Part shown: piece by piece, positions 13,001 through 25,000 of the stretch
Layout of the letters: each line of letters starts with the position of its first letter
Numbering within the stretch: position 1 is the first letter of the stretch
The notes under the pieces: generated by a model
The model's input: only the letters and a program-made list of their open reading frames with translations
Database searches by the model: none
What the model was told of the DNA's origin: nothing
Source of the DNA: Himantopus leucocephalus
Lineage: Eukaryota > Chordata > Aves > Charadriiformes > Recurvirostridae
DNA length: 64,000 nucleotides
NCBI GenBank assembly: GCA_003993805.1
Contig: RSEF01000031.1
Span: forward strand, 24,949,951-25,013,950
Direction of reading: 5' to 3'
Position numbers and translations under genes: made by a program

Positions 13001-16000
13001 TGTTCCTTCTGCATTAGTATAAATGTAAGTTTCCTCTGCCCTTCAACAAATGCACCAAGCCTTTTTCTTAGGAAATCTATAATATACATACATGCTGTTT
13101 ATACCACAGTTCTTCAAGCACAGGAAATTATGCCAGTGTTTTTTTTTCCTAATTGTTTAAAGTCTGCACAAATTAGAGAAATGGTCTAGAAAGAAACTGT
13201 AACTCAATACAGCAAACTAAAAAGTACTTAAAAAGGAACAATTAGCTGCAAACATATAGGAAGCAGATAGGAAGCAGCAGACTGGGAAAGAATTTTTCGA
13301 CAAAAAATCAGGGATTTTTAATGCTTACAAACTGAACTTGAGTCAATGCTGTCAGAGTTCTGCTCTTTCTGTTTTTTTTGTGTGTGAGCTTTATCAAAAG
13401 TATGTTGCCAGTGGTTAAAGGGTTCTTGCACTGCTCAGTATTGCCACTTGCTGGCAGCAGGAGTCTAAAAATGTTTTGAAAGAGATTATCTTAAGATCCA
13501 GTATTACTAAGCAACTCCACGGTTATATACAAAGGTTATATAGAAAACAAAAGTGTTTCAGGTCTGCTGAGGCATCTGATTTTCTCCTGCAGAAGCATTT
13601 GAAACAAGGATAGGAAAAAAAAGAAAAAGCTATTAATTGGTATAGAAGCGGGTGCATCTGTTGAAGGCAGTTCAAAGTGATTAGAGAAACAGTAACAGTG
13701 TTACTTTTCCAAGAACAGTTAAGATTTTGTGGTTCTGTACTCAGTATGGAAACTCAAACATGCAGCCTCCAAACACACTCCTAAGGTTTTGGACTGAAGC
13801 TTGTGAGGCACAAATGCTCCATACCTGTGTGGGATCCACATAAACATGTAATCAAAACTCATATATTGTGTTTTACTAAATTTGCTTTTTATATTATTGT
13901 GAATATGTTCACTTCAGTTGTTTCTGGGTGACAGAAATTTTTAATGCCTTTCTTTTAAAGCCTTTTAACACCCTCAGGTCATTGGCAATGGCATAATATC
14001 TTTGACTTTGTACCAGATTTAGTCTCTCTTACTCTGAATTTTCATTGCTAAGGAAGTCAACAGCTGAAGTGTGTTACTTTTGAAACTGAGACCCCAGTCT
14101 AACCCTTGTTAAGAAATTCTGTGGGTTCCTAGGGAATGCATTGAGTCTTGTAGTTTATGCAAAAATTGCAGATAAAATATATGTGTATATATATGGATGA
14201 CTTCTAAAGTGAATATTAATTACATGCTTTTTAAAATAGTGGTTTCATTCCTGTCTGTAAACTTTTTTTTTTTAATGTTTAGATTTCACAGAAATTAAGT
14301 CATGAAGATCTGTCTCCAGAAGTAAGCCTCTGTCTAGATGCCCTTCTGGAAGATATAATAACAATTCCAAAGGAAGAGACACCACAAGATGTATTTCTGC
14401 ACGTTTCAGAAGATTGCCAGGGAAACTGCATTATTTACAAAGATAACAGTGTAAAAGAATCTTCCCCTAATAATGATGCAGATCTTTCACTGGCATCCCC
14501 AGGGAAGGATTTCATGGAAGCATTCACAGAACAGAGTATACAGACTGGTGAATTTGAAATCAGTGATTTGTTGAGATCCCCCAATGATTCTGAGAGTCTT
14601 AAAATGATAAACCCATTGCCTGACAAGTTAGAGTGTCAGGGTCATGCCTTTTCCGTTGATCCGTCAGCAGATGAGAGCAGTGATGCCCTGCCAGTGCAGC
14701 TTGTGACAGCTCTGAATGCCTTGTCAGCATCTGTAGTACAACCTATCACTCCTGTTGCCCCAAATAAAAGACAGTTTAACACCGAGGGAGAGCAGTTAAA
14801 TTCAGAACCCAGTATTCCCCATGGTGACTGTACACGAATAGCAAACATGATTGAGCCTCAACTTGCTACAATGCAGGTGGAAGAAATAAAAGCTTTAACA
14901 GGATCTAACTTGCAGAGGACAACAAATAAGCAAGTATATACACAGTTTAATTAATATTTGAAAAATTTTGTTTATCATAAAATATTTTATGGAATAGCCA
15001 AATTACTTGGAGATGTGAATCTTAGTAAAGAATAAACTGGCATCAATAATTTACATGTTTAATATTTTTAAATTGGTTTTGTTTTAAAAGTCCAGTAGTG
15101 TTTTTTTCTGTTTTGATATATCCATGTTATGAAAATGGCTGAGATTGCTGGGATGGGAAATCCTAGTAAAGTTAATTTGGTGACTGACATGGAAATCTAG
15201 AATTGGCATGGCAGTTTCAAAAATTCCTGGTTCCGTTGTACATCATCTATGTCTGGTGTTCTCTCCGAGGAAAGTTCCAAAACACTGTTCTGTTATTTCA
15301 TTTTAGCACATTGGTATATACCAGCCAATTTCAACTCTAGGTTCCACCCTATCCGGTTCTGTTTTTTCTCCAGACTATAGTATGCTGTTTTCTGCTATCA
15401 TAGTTCTCACTGCTGTAGCATACAAATCCTTTGCAAGTATTGCAAAAAGAATTATAGCTCTGTGTTTCCTGTAGATTGGAAAGATTACTTATGGGGATTT
15501 TCTACAGGTATATTTAGAACTGCATTTATTTTGTTCAGTTCTGCCTGTGCGAGACTTACTGAAAAAAATTGAGGCATGGCTTTATGTTCATGTCCTCCCC
15601 TGAAGAAGCCACTATGTATGGATACAACATGTGATCCTTCTTTCTGTTTTCTTCTCTTACCCTATGCTGTTCTCTCCACAATGTTATGTCCTGTGCTGTA
15701 AAGGTGATGTGGAATAGGTCATTTGGATTCAACAACACAAGTACAAAAATCTGGAGAGGAACATGAAGGGAAAGCAATGCTATAGTCTCTTCCCGTTTAG
15801 GTTATAAGAAGGGAAAGAGAAAGACACGTAGGAGATGTATGTTTATGCTACAGAGTGTAGTAGACATCCCTTGTAAACTTGGAATCAGATTCTTTGCTCT
15901 GTGTTGTCTTTGAATAATCTGGAGCTGCAAATCGATGATCAGCCCTGTATAACTAGCTATGTAAGGTGGTTTTACTGCCACTTTGGTTCGCCATGATGGC

Positions 16001-19000
16001 ATAAAGCATCCAAAGACTGAGTTAATTCCGTCTTTTGCTGGTGGTATTAACTGCATATAACAGTATGTAATACAAGGTGCCACAACGGTAGCTAATTTGA
16101 AGGTGCTGAAAGGTCTCTAGGCTAATTGTCTCAGAACCATAGCAACTTACAAAGCTCTTTCAGTGTAGTGTTGATTTCTGAAATTTGTAGCAAAGCTGTG
16201 TGAAGCTTAATGTATCGATTTACTCAATATTGCAGTTAAGATTGTGAAGCAGGGTCCTGTGGGAATGGCAGTCTGTAACTTCTTGTCGATTAATAGTTGA
16301 TTTCAGCTTTTTTTGTGCTTCCGTCTGCTCTTCTTGAAGGCAGAAATTAGGAAGCCAATTTAATGCGGAAAAACTTCCAGTTAGTTTTTAGTAATTGTTG
16401 CATTCTAACAGTGTATTGTTCACCTTGATCTTGTCTCATCCTTGTTTCTTCAGCATATTCTTGTTGTGGTGAAACAAGTACCCAAAAGACAAGAGCCTGT
16501 ACCATCCTGTAGATGCAATCAGGTTGCTTGATAGCCCATTTATTTTAATACGTGGTCCGTTATCAAGCAAGTTGCTTTTTTTTTTCTTGGAAATGTTTTC
16601 TTCTTCTTCTATAACCCTCCTACCATAGCAGATGCAATGCCATGGCAAGTACTGCATTGATAGTTTTGTAAAGTGAAATATTTGGTTTTCCCCAACTGCC
16701 ATGTTAACACGCATCATCTCTTGACCTGGTGGGACCACTTCTAGGAATGCAGTTCACCTCTTCAGCAGCCCCTCTGCTGAATATGTCAATTAAAAAAATT
16801 AATCACCGAATCCTCCATTTCCATCTGTGTCCCAAGAAAGGACTAACAAATTCTCCCATGTCACTGTGAAACATGCGCTGTGCATGTTTGCTGAGGGTGT
16901 GTCCTAAGAGCTTTCAGCATTACTTAAGTGTGTCATAAGCTAATGAGTACCCAGGTTTCAACAACTTGAGTGATACTCAGCAGCACATCACACTTACTTG
17001 ATTAAAACAGTAAATAAACTCAAGTAACTCAGATTAACTTCCATGCGATGACATATTTTCAGGGTGGGATTTCTCTCCCTTCCTGTTAGAGCTAAGCCCC
17101 TGGTATGCACCAGTCATTTAGGTCCCCCTTTGGACAACTTAGGACGAGGTGAATCACTGTCATCTCTGATAGTAGCTCTTTTTCTTCACCACTGGTAGGG
17201 GTAATGAGAATGCCTAGTGACATCTAGATGCCTGGCTTTTAGAAGGCTGAAGGTAAGGGAAGTGAAGGGAATCTCATCTGTGGTGGCTGTAGCTCAGGGA
17301 TGGTGTGTCTTTAGAAGTAACTTCTCAGCTGGGAGTTACTGAACCTCTGGTGAAATGTGGATCTTGATCTTGTGCACATGTCTAGGCTTGTGCAAGAGTG
17401 AGATAAGATGGGCTAGTTTAAGACATCTTAAGTACCACTTTATTTTTTAGGACAGGAGCTTATGTCTGAGATGAATCTGTTAAGTCATTTCGTACATGCC
17501 CAACCAAATAGCTTTCAGATAGTAGCAACTTTTGTTTGCTGTCAGCCAGCCTAGATTTATTATTTAAGTTGAGATTCTGAGTATCCTAATTCCTTGGCTA
17601 ATTCTGCCAGGGACACGTGGTGTGGCATACTAGTCTAGGAGTGCATCTCCTATGGCACCCTCTGTCTCTCGTATCTGTGTCATTCCAGTTATTCACTTAA
17701 GCAACCCCTCCATTGTCTGTAAGCACACATACGATTTATAAGGCAATGTTCTTGGAGCTGTTATATATTATGCCCTTGTTTTAACTGCATGCTTACCAGT
17801 TGCTTGTAATATTTCTTTTTTGTCACAGCCTGTGGGTGATCATCAGAGAGAGAAAGAAATAATTTCAGGTTACTGGGGTGCCACCTCTAGTGAGAAGCAA
17901 ACTGGGGAGGGAAGTTCTCATTCAGTGGAGGCTGCAGCATGTGCAGAAACAGCCCCAACAGCATCTAGGACAGTGATGCAGTTAAGAGAGACCTCCTCAA
18001 GAAAGTGCAGAGATCACGTTTCCGGTCGTCGCCAAATACTAGAAGAGACTCAGCAGAGGATGTCTCACAGTGGCTGTACAACACGAAGCAAAGCTAAGGC
18101 TTTTGAGTATGATAAAATCATGCATAATATTCTGAAATTCGTTTTTTAAATTAACAAATACAATGCATACAGAGTACTCATTCCTCATGTGAATGACTTT
18201 GGATGATGAAAAGTTAAAGGTTTTACCTTTTATTTAAAGATCTGGAAGTTAGTGTTTCTCGTGACTTACTCTTTACTCAGTACTACCTGTGTTAGCCTAT
18301 ATACGTGCACGCTATTACAGACTTCGTTTTAAAATCAAATATATTCACATTCTTAGCTCTACTATAAACATTGATTTGTATAGAGAAGAGAGTACTTTTA
18401 TTGATTCTAAGCAAATCTCTTGTCAGTAAAATTCAGAAATCTACTTCAAAAGACAAGCAGGATCTAGAAACCAACATATGCCAAGAAATAAATCTGATTG
18501 AGGACAGAAAAGATGAGCAGAGAAGAAGGAGCAAGAGACTGGAAAACAAACAGAGTAAGATACTCTCTGATGTTTATTATAGAGATTATTTTTTTGTTTG
18601 AACAACTATACTGGATCAAACATAATTCATAATCGTTCCAATATATTGTGACATGGATTTCTTTTAAAAAGATGATACAAACGTTCATTATAATAATTAT
18701 TGATAATTTCCCTCACTTGTTTAAACCTACATATTAGCAACTTAACAGTTGACTTGTTTGCATAAACTCATTAAGAATCATGAGGGTTTTTTTAGGATTT
18801 TTATCACAGTGTTATATATGAAAAAAATTATGGTGTATTTTGAAAAGCAGAAGAAAAATGTTTTCATGCAGAGTGAAAATGTAGATCCTGATATACATTT
18901 ATGTATCCTTCTGTAATCTAGTATTCTATGTGCAACATCGTTCTGAGGGCAGTGCCATCCCCAAGAATTGACCTATACAAAACAGTTTATTCTATTTTGA

Positions 19001-22000
19001 ATGCCTGCTGTTATCTTGACTGTTTTAAATATAGGATTACAGGGCCATCATTACCATAGTCATGGAACACTCTTTGAAGTATTTTTCCTTGCAGTGTGCT
19101 TTGTCAGAGAGAAAGAATGCTGTTTTTCATCCTTTGAAGATGCATGCAGAGAAATTCATTGCCTTGCAGAGGAAGTGTGTAGGAAAATACAGAATTTCCT
19201 CGCTTAAGTGCTCACTCCAGCACCTTTAAGATTGGGGTTATAAAAGGTGTTTTTTATTAACTAAGCCGACTCAGTCTGGATTTATCTGTGCACCTACAAT
19301 CATTTAAAAGGTTACAAATTTTGGAAATATTTGAACTGTAACAGCTACGTTGTAGATCTTACAAAATATGAATAATTCTATCTCCAATTAACAACACTTG
19401 TCTTTTGCAGTGTTTTAATTATTCCCAGGGGAAGCAATGTATTTATGAGATTTGAAGTGGTATGACTTTGTACAGATGTGTGCTTATCTATTTCGAATTA
19501 GCTTACTAGTTTCCACTCAAAAAACAAGCTGTTGTTTTTTTAGCATGATTTCTGCAGAAGGAGTTGTACTGCCTATATAGGTAGCTTCATGTTAATCCAA
19601 ACTAGCAGGTTTACCTCCCTTTTGCATCAGACCTAGTAATCATGAGTTTGTGAGTCATCTTAGTTTGGTAATTCTCTGAAAAAACAGCCCCACAAAAAAT
19701 TTCGATTTGGATCAGCAAGCATCACTTGTTTTGCATAAGTTCAAACACAAGGAAGGCGGTAGGGAAGGCAAGGTAGAAGTGATGGGAAATAGGTCCTCTT
19801 GAAAAAACAAGTTAAATTGGGTTAGGTGTAACATAAAACTGTGCCTTGTTCTGTGTACGTCTGTGTGGTTTAACCCCTCCTGAACTGCTTGGCTGGTTTA
19901 AACCAGCTTTGGTTAGGGAATGGAGTATCTTAAACTATTAAGGTCTTGCAAGGCTGGACAGGTAGAGGAGAGGGACTATCCATGTGCTCAGCTGAGGGAA
20001 GGTCCTGGGTAAACCTGTGTCTACTGGATTCTAAAACTGCACACAGAGTCAAGAACTTAAAGTTGGGAACTAGTCTGAGCTCACAGTATATCTCCATGCA
20101 AGAAACAGCAGAGACATGAGGCTTTGTGAGTTGCAGCTCTAGGAGAACTGTGTTTTAAGGTCATACTTAAAATTCCTGAAGCCTCGGTGGAGTTTTAGGA
20201 CCAGGGAGCCACAGCTGCTACAGCTTGTGGAGAGGAGCAGTGTATATAGCCTGTTGTCCCTGCAAACCCAAGGTTTTTCATTAGTATGTCAATTAATGGC
20301 CTAGGCCATGCATTATGCTTTCCTGCAGGTGATCCTCCTGTCCTTTGCTTCCTCCCTTCTTTCTTCCCTCCCTCTTTTTCAGAAGAGGCAGTAGCCAGAG
20401 TGCCCTTCTCCACATAATGGAGGGATGCTAGGACGGCACTGCTGGTGAAGTACAGAACAGCTCATCTATGTATTGGAAGTAATTTCACTCAAGCTGAAAA
20501 ATGTAATGAGTGCATAAGGGGAGATAGCATTTGTTTTGTAAAATAATAAACTAAAAATTAAAATAGTACATTTTACATTTTATTTTTTACATTTAGGCCT
20601 CATATTCCCAAGCAACTGTTCACCTTTCGCTCATTGCAGAAATGGCTGAGCTGGTTGTGAAGTAATGGGGAAAAGTAATCTGAGAGCGCTAATCTCAATC
20701 ACTATCCTAGTGTAAATACTCCTTGCTCACAAACCGGAGGTTTTAAAGCATAAATGAGTACAAAAGTACTGCTGATAAGCTTGACTTTTAAGAAAAGAGA
20801 AATTATTGAATAACTAACTAGCTATTGAAATGCTCATCTTGTAATGATTTGTAACCTAGAATAGCAGTTTTATCATCCAGTGCATCAACAATGCACTTTG
20901 CAAAAATGTCATTAAAAAGGAAAAGGTCTAAACTTAACACTCTTTTACAAAGTCATATTCCTTGTATTGAATTTCAGTTGGAGTTTTGTTATGGAATTCA
21001 CTATGGCATCTTTTATTGAATGGTATTGTTATTTAATGGTAATGTTTTTTTGAGATATTAATTTCTAGTAGATTGAATGAGCATTTTTTTCCCAGAAAGC
21101 TTATTTACTAACTGTAACGCGAAGTGAAGCCAAAGAGAGAGATGAAAGATACTTTTCTGTTCAACAGATCTTTTACATTATTTTTCAGGACAAGAAGCCT
21201 TTGGTAGGAATTCTGCAAATCCTGTTTGCCCCCTTTCACTTTCAACAATCAATACGAGGAATACTTATGGTGAGTTTGTGCAGTCGACAAAACTGTAGGT
21301 TTGTAACTAGTCAGTAGATTATTAAATTTTGATTAGTTTAACTTCGTAATTGTGAGAAAATGTATAGACCTATGTATAAAAGTATATTAAAAAAGAAAAT
21401 TTTGCGGAAAAAGTAAGCACTTAAAAAATGACGAAGTGATGCAATTAAGTTTACTTAGCCTTAATTCAGCAATCCTGTGCATGCTTATCACAAAACAGTC
21501 CCTTAATTAAATAATCAACATAATGTTTTTTAAAGATTTTTTTTTTTGGTTCATTTCAGTGGCCAGCTTGAGATGCCAACATTTAGATTTTCCAGTTTAA
21601 TTTTTCAGGGCCTCTGATTTTGTCCCTTGCATGTTAAAGGAAGTTGTAGCTTCATAATTTAGCATTGCTTTGATTCTGTAAAGCTGTGAGTATTTGATAT
21701 TTTGCATTTTTACTTCATCTTGGGCACAAAAAAAAAAGAATGACGAATAGTGACTGGCTGTGAATGTTTTGATTGAAGCAATTCACCTTATCCAACTTCA
21801 TGTGTGATACTCTATGTCAAAGACATTGCCTCACCCTGAAGTATCAAGTGGTTGTTTCAAATGTAAGTCTGTTGTTCCGTATTTTGAAGCTGGCTGTCTC
21901 ATCTGTTGAGCTTTGATAAACTTCCGTAACAAAACAGAAAATGGTTTCACAGACAGTTTTCTGATTTGGTAGAAAACTTTGTTTCATTCTTAGGGTGTTT

Positions 22001-25000
22001 CCATCCTGTGCAGGATTTCACAACTGTTCTGTGGGAACAGAAAAAAATGTGTTCTGCAGTTAAAGGCTATTGCATAATGCTGGCATATAACTGACCAAAA
22101 TTAAGGTAGAAGTTCTCTGTCTTCTGGAATATACTGAGAGATAGATTGGGTCAGCAGCAAATTTCAGACTTTCACAGCATAGGACTCCAGTATTTGAGCA
22201 AACAGACTAACTCATAATATGTATTAACTTGTACTAGAGGTAGATGAAAACACATTTTGTTGGTGGGTTTCAAAGCCATCTGCTGACAACAGCAAAACAT
22301 TGATAGTGCGGGATCAGCTGCAGCCTCTGTGGGCAAGTGTACTAAAGATTGCACATTTTGCCAGGCCACTGTTTCTTAATTCCCCAGACTGTAGCTGCTA
22401 TCTTTTAGTGTGGAAGGAGTACAACTGCACAAAATGTGTTTTAGTTGAACTCCTTGAAGAGATGAGGGACTGACCTGGCCCTACTTCATTCTTTTTTTTA
22501 ATGAGGGAGGTATAATCAGAAAGAAGTAGAGTTGCCAGACCTGTGTCATTTTGAAATGCTCTTTCATCTTTCTCTTTTGGGGAATCATTGTTCTGATGAT
22601 TATATTCTGTCTCTGTGCCTTTTCTCTTCTTTTAAAGCCCTCCACCAGTGATTATCTGTATTTTAGCCTTGTATTTTTCATTATTCCTGTGCTTCAGTAC
22701 TCTGCTTCAGTACCTTACTGAGTTCTTGGGTTCTTTGTTTTTTTTTTTCTCCCTTTTATTTCCTGGATGTCAGCACATAGCATACGGACAGCATGGGAGA
22801 GATACTGTCTGTGCTTTCCATTTGAGTCTTGATTCACAGTACCTTGAGGGAGCTGAAAAACAGTTGCAATGAAATTTGTGTTTCTCCTTGGTCTGGAGCA
22901 TGCACAGTGTCCTTGGAGAATCATGTTGCTAAACTCTAATGATTACCACTTGAACATGTTGCAGGTTCAATTATTCAGGGTCTTATTAGTATATAAGATA
23001 GAGAATACTTTTTACTGAGGGAGAAATAGGTATTTTCACCTCAGTGAACCTTTTTTATCCTCCTCTTAACAGATTTTAAGTTTTTGCTCCAGAATATGGA
23101 GTTACTAGAGTTTCTTAATGAAATAGGCTCTATAAAACACAACTAAAATGTTTTACAGATGATACTGTTTAAAACCATTCATCTTGAAGCACTGTCAACA
23201 TTAAGCAATGGAGCTAAAACTCAGTTGAGTTTCAAGCTTCAGGATCAAAGCCCAATAGCACAAAATTTTTGGACAAGCTGATGCAACATCCTGTGCCGAT
23301 AGTGAATCCAGCTCTATACAAATATACAATATTCTGGATTGGCTGGTGTAGAAGAGAATCTCAAGAGTTTCTCTTTCCAGTGAAATTAAGATAATTTTGC
23401 TTAATGTGAGCAGAACAGTCTTAATAAGTATAATTCACATATTAGTAATTTAGGTATTTAGTATGTGAATTAGGCCCAGACAGCCTTCTGATAATGGGAG
23501 ATGGTTGAAGAGTAAGAGACCATCAAAATGGTCTTCTGGGGGGAAGGCTGGTTGGAGAGCTGGAAGGTAGGAAGTGGAAGATCCTCTGTCTCTTTCCCTT
23601 ACTTTTCTCAGTCTACAAAAATGGTCACATAATGAATGTTTAAGGAACTGATACAAGACTTTGCTAGACCCAGTTCAAAGACTTATTTTTCCTCAGCACC
23701 TCCTTCATGGAGTAGAATTGTTATGTGGGTCATGAAGCTTATATCTTGGTTTATTCTGTATATCTGGGAGCGGATATGGGCTTCACTGTGATGCCTGAGC
23801 ACCAGTGAGCACTCCTTACCCAGCACAGTTGATGTACGTTGGCAAAGTATAAAAGATAATGATGTCCAGCTTTTTCGTCGGGTGGAGCTACCTTTAAATT
23901 TGAAATGAAGATGTGAAGCACAGTAGTTGTTGCCTACCTAAATGTAAGATGGGGCATGGCTGATGGTTGAGATACAGCTTAGAGCTAGGGATAAAATTTG
24001 ATTCTAATAGAGGCTGAATTTTGAAGAGTCCATAAGATCAAAAATGGAGGATCTAGGATTAGATCCAGATCTTAGGGGTTGCCAAGCCTTAACTGCTTAC
24101 CCTTAACTGCTAGTGTTAGGGCTGGGACTAGGGTAATATTACTGTAGGTAACAGCTAGTGAGTTTGCAAGGGGTTGTACGTGAACATTTTGGCTAAGGTG
24201 ACAGTTGGAACTTATACAGTCTTAGGAACTAAATCGAGAAGAAGGTTCAGAAGAGGCTGCTTGGTCAGGAGCAGGTACAAGGAAGTGCCTCAAGATAAGC
24301 CTTAATGAGTGTTAGAACTAAGACTATTGGACACCATTAGGCCAGTGTGAGCTGTGGCATGTTTAAGTCTGGAAGGAGTCCCCAGCTCTCAAACTATTAC
24401 CCATTATTTCTCTTCCATGTGGGTGGCAATGAAGCCGCAACATGTAGTCCAAGGGCAATCAAAAGAGACTTCAGGGCCTTAGGATAGTTGGTAAGGGAAT
24501 CTGGTAATTTTTTCCTCTATCCTTCCAGTTGTGAGCAGTGACATTGGAAGAAACAGACAGACCCAGTCTGTTAATACATGTCTCCATGGCTGGTGTCACC
24601 ACCACAATTACAGTTTTTTTGATAATGGGATGGTCTACATGGCACCAGACCTGCTGGTGTTGGATGGGATTCACCATTCTCAAAAGGGAAAGAGGGTCTT
24701 TGCTCATGAGCTAACAGGGCTCATTGACAGAGGTTCAAACTAGACTTGAAAGGGGAGGGGGATAATATCAGGCTTGCCTGTGACAAGCTGTGGGATGACG
24801 CACCAAAGTTATAGGGCTGGGGTGCGAGCGACAGCCCTCAGCCTGTTGCTCTGAGACGTGCTGGGTAAACTGGAGCACACTTGAAGTCTTACAGACATGA
24901 GCCAGGGGCTCCTGAGGTAATGGGAGCCAACAGGGAAACACCTCAAAGGAAATAAAGTGTGTTCCTTTAAAAAGGTAACAGGGCTGACAGCCCAGGTGAA

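Larger units (their letters stand above)
8072..14282 (+). other. ANKRD31: Intron, 6.2 kb, with a CR1 insertion
   Basis: Contains a sense-oriented CR1 (10626-11537) and two CTCF-like motifs (11893-11908 and 13441-13454). The rest is unassigned. The acceptor follows a T11 run and TTTAATGTTTAG. Confidence 0.65.

Noticed and set aside
23159..23270. Possible relic of the lost first ankyrin triplet
   Set aside because: A frame reading [17 protein letters not shown] loosely recalls an ankyrin LLxNGA segment, but there is no TxLH motif, stops lie close by, and the likeness is within chance.
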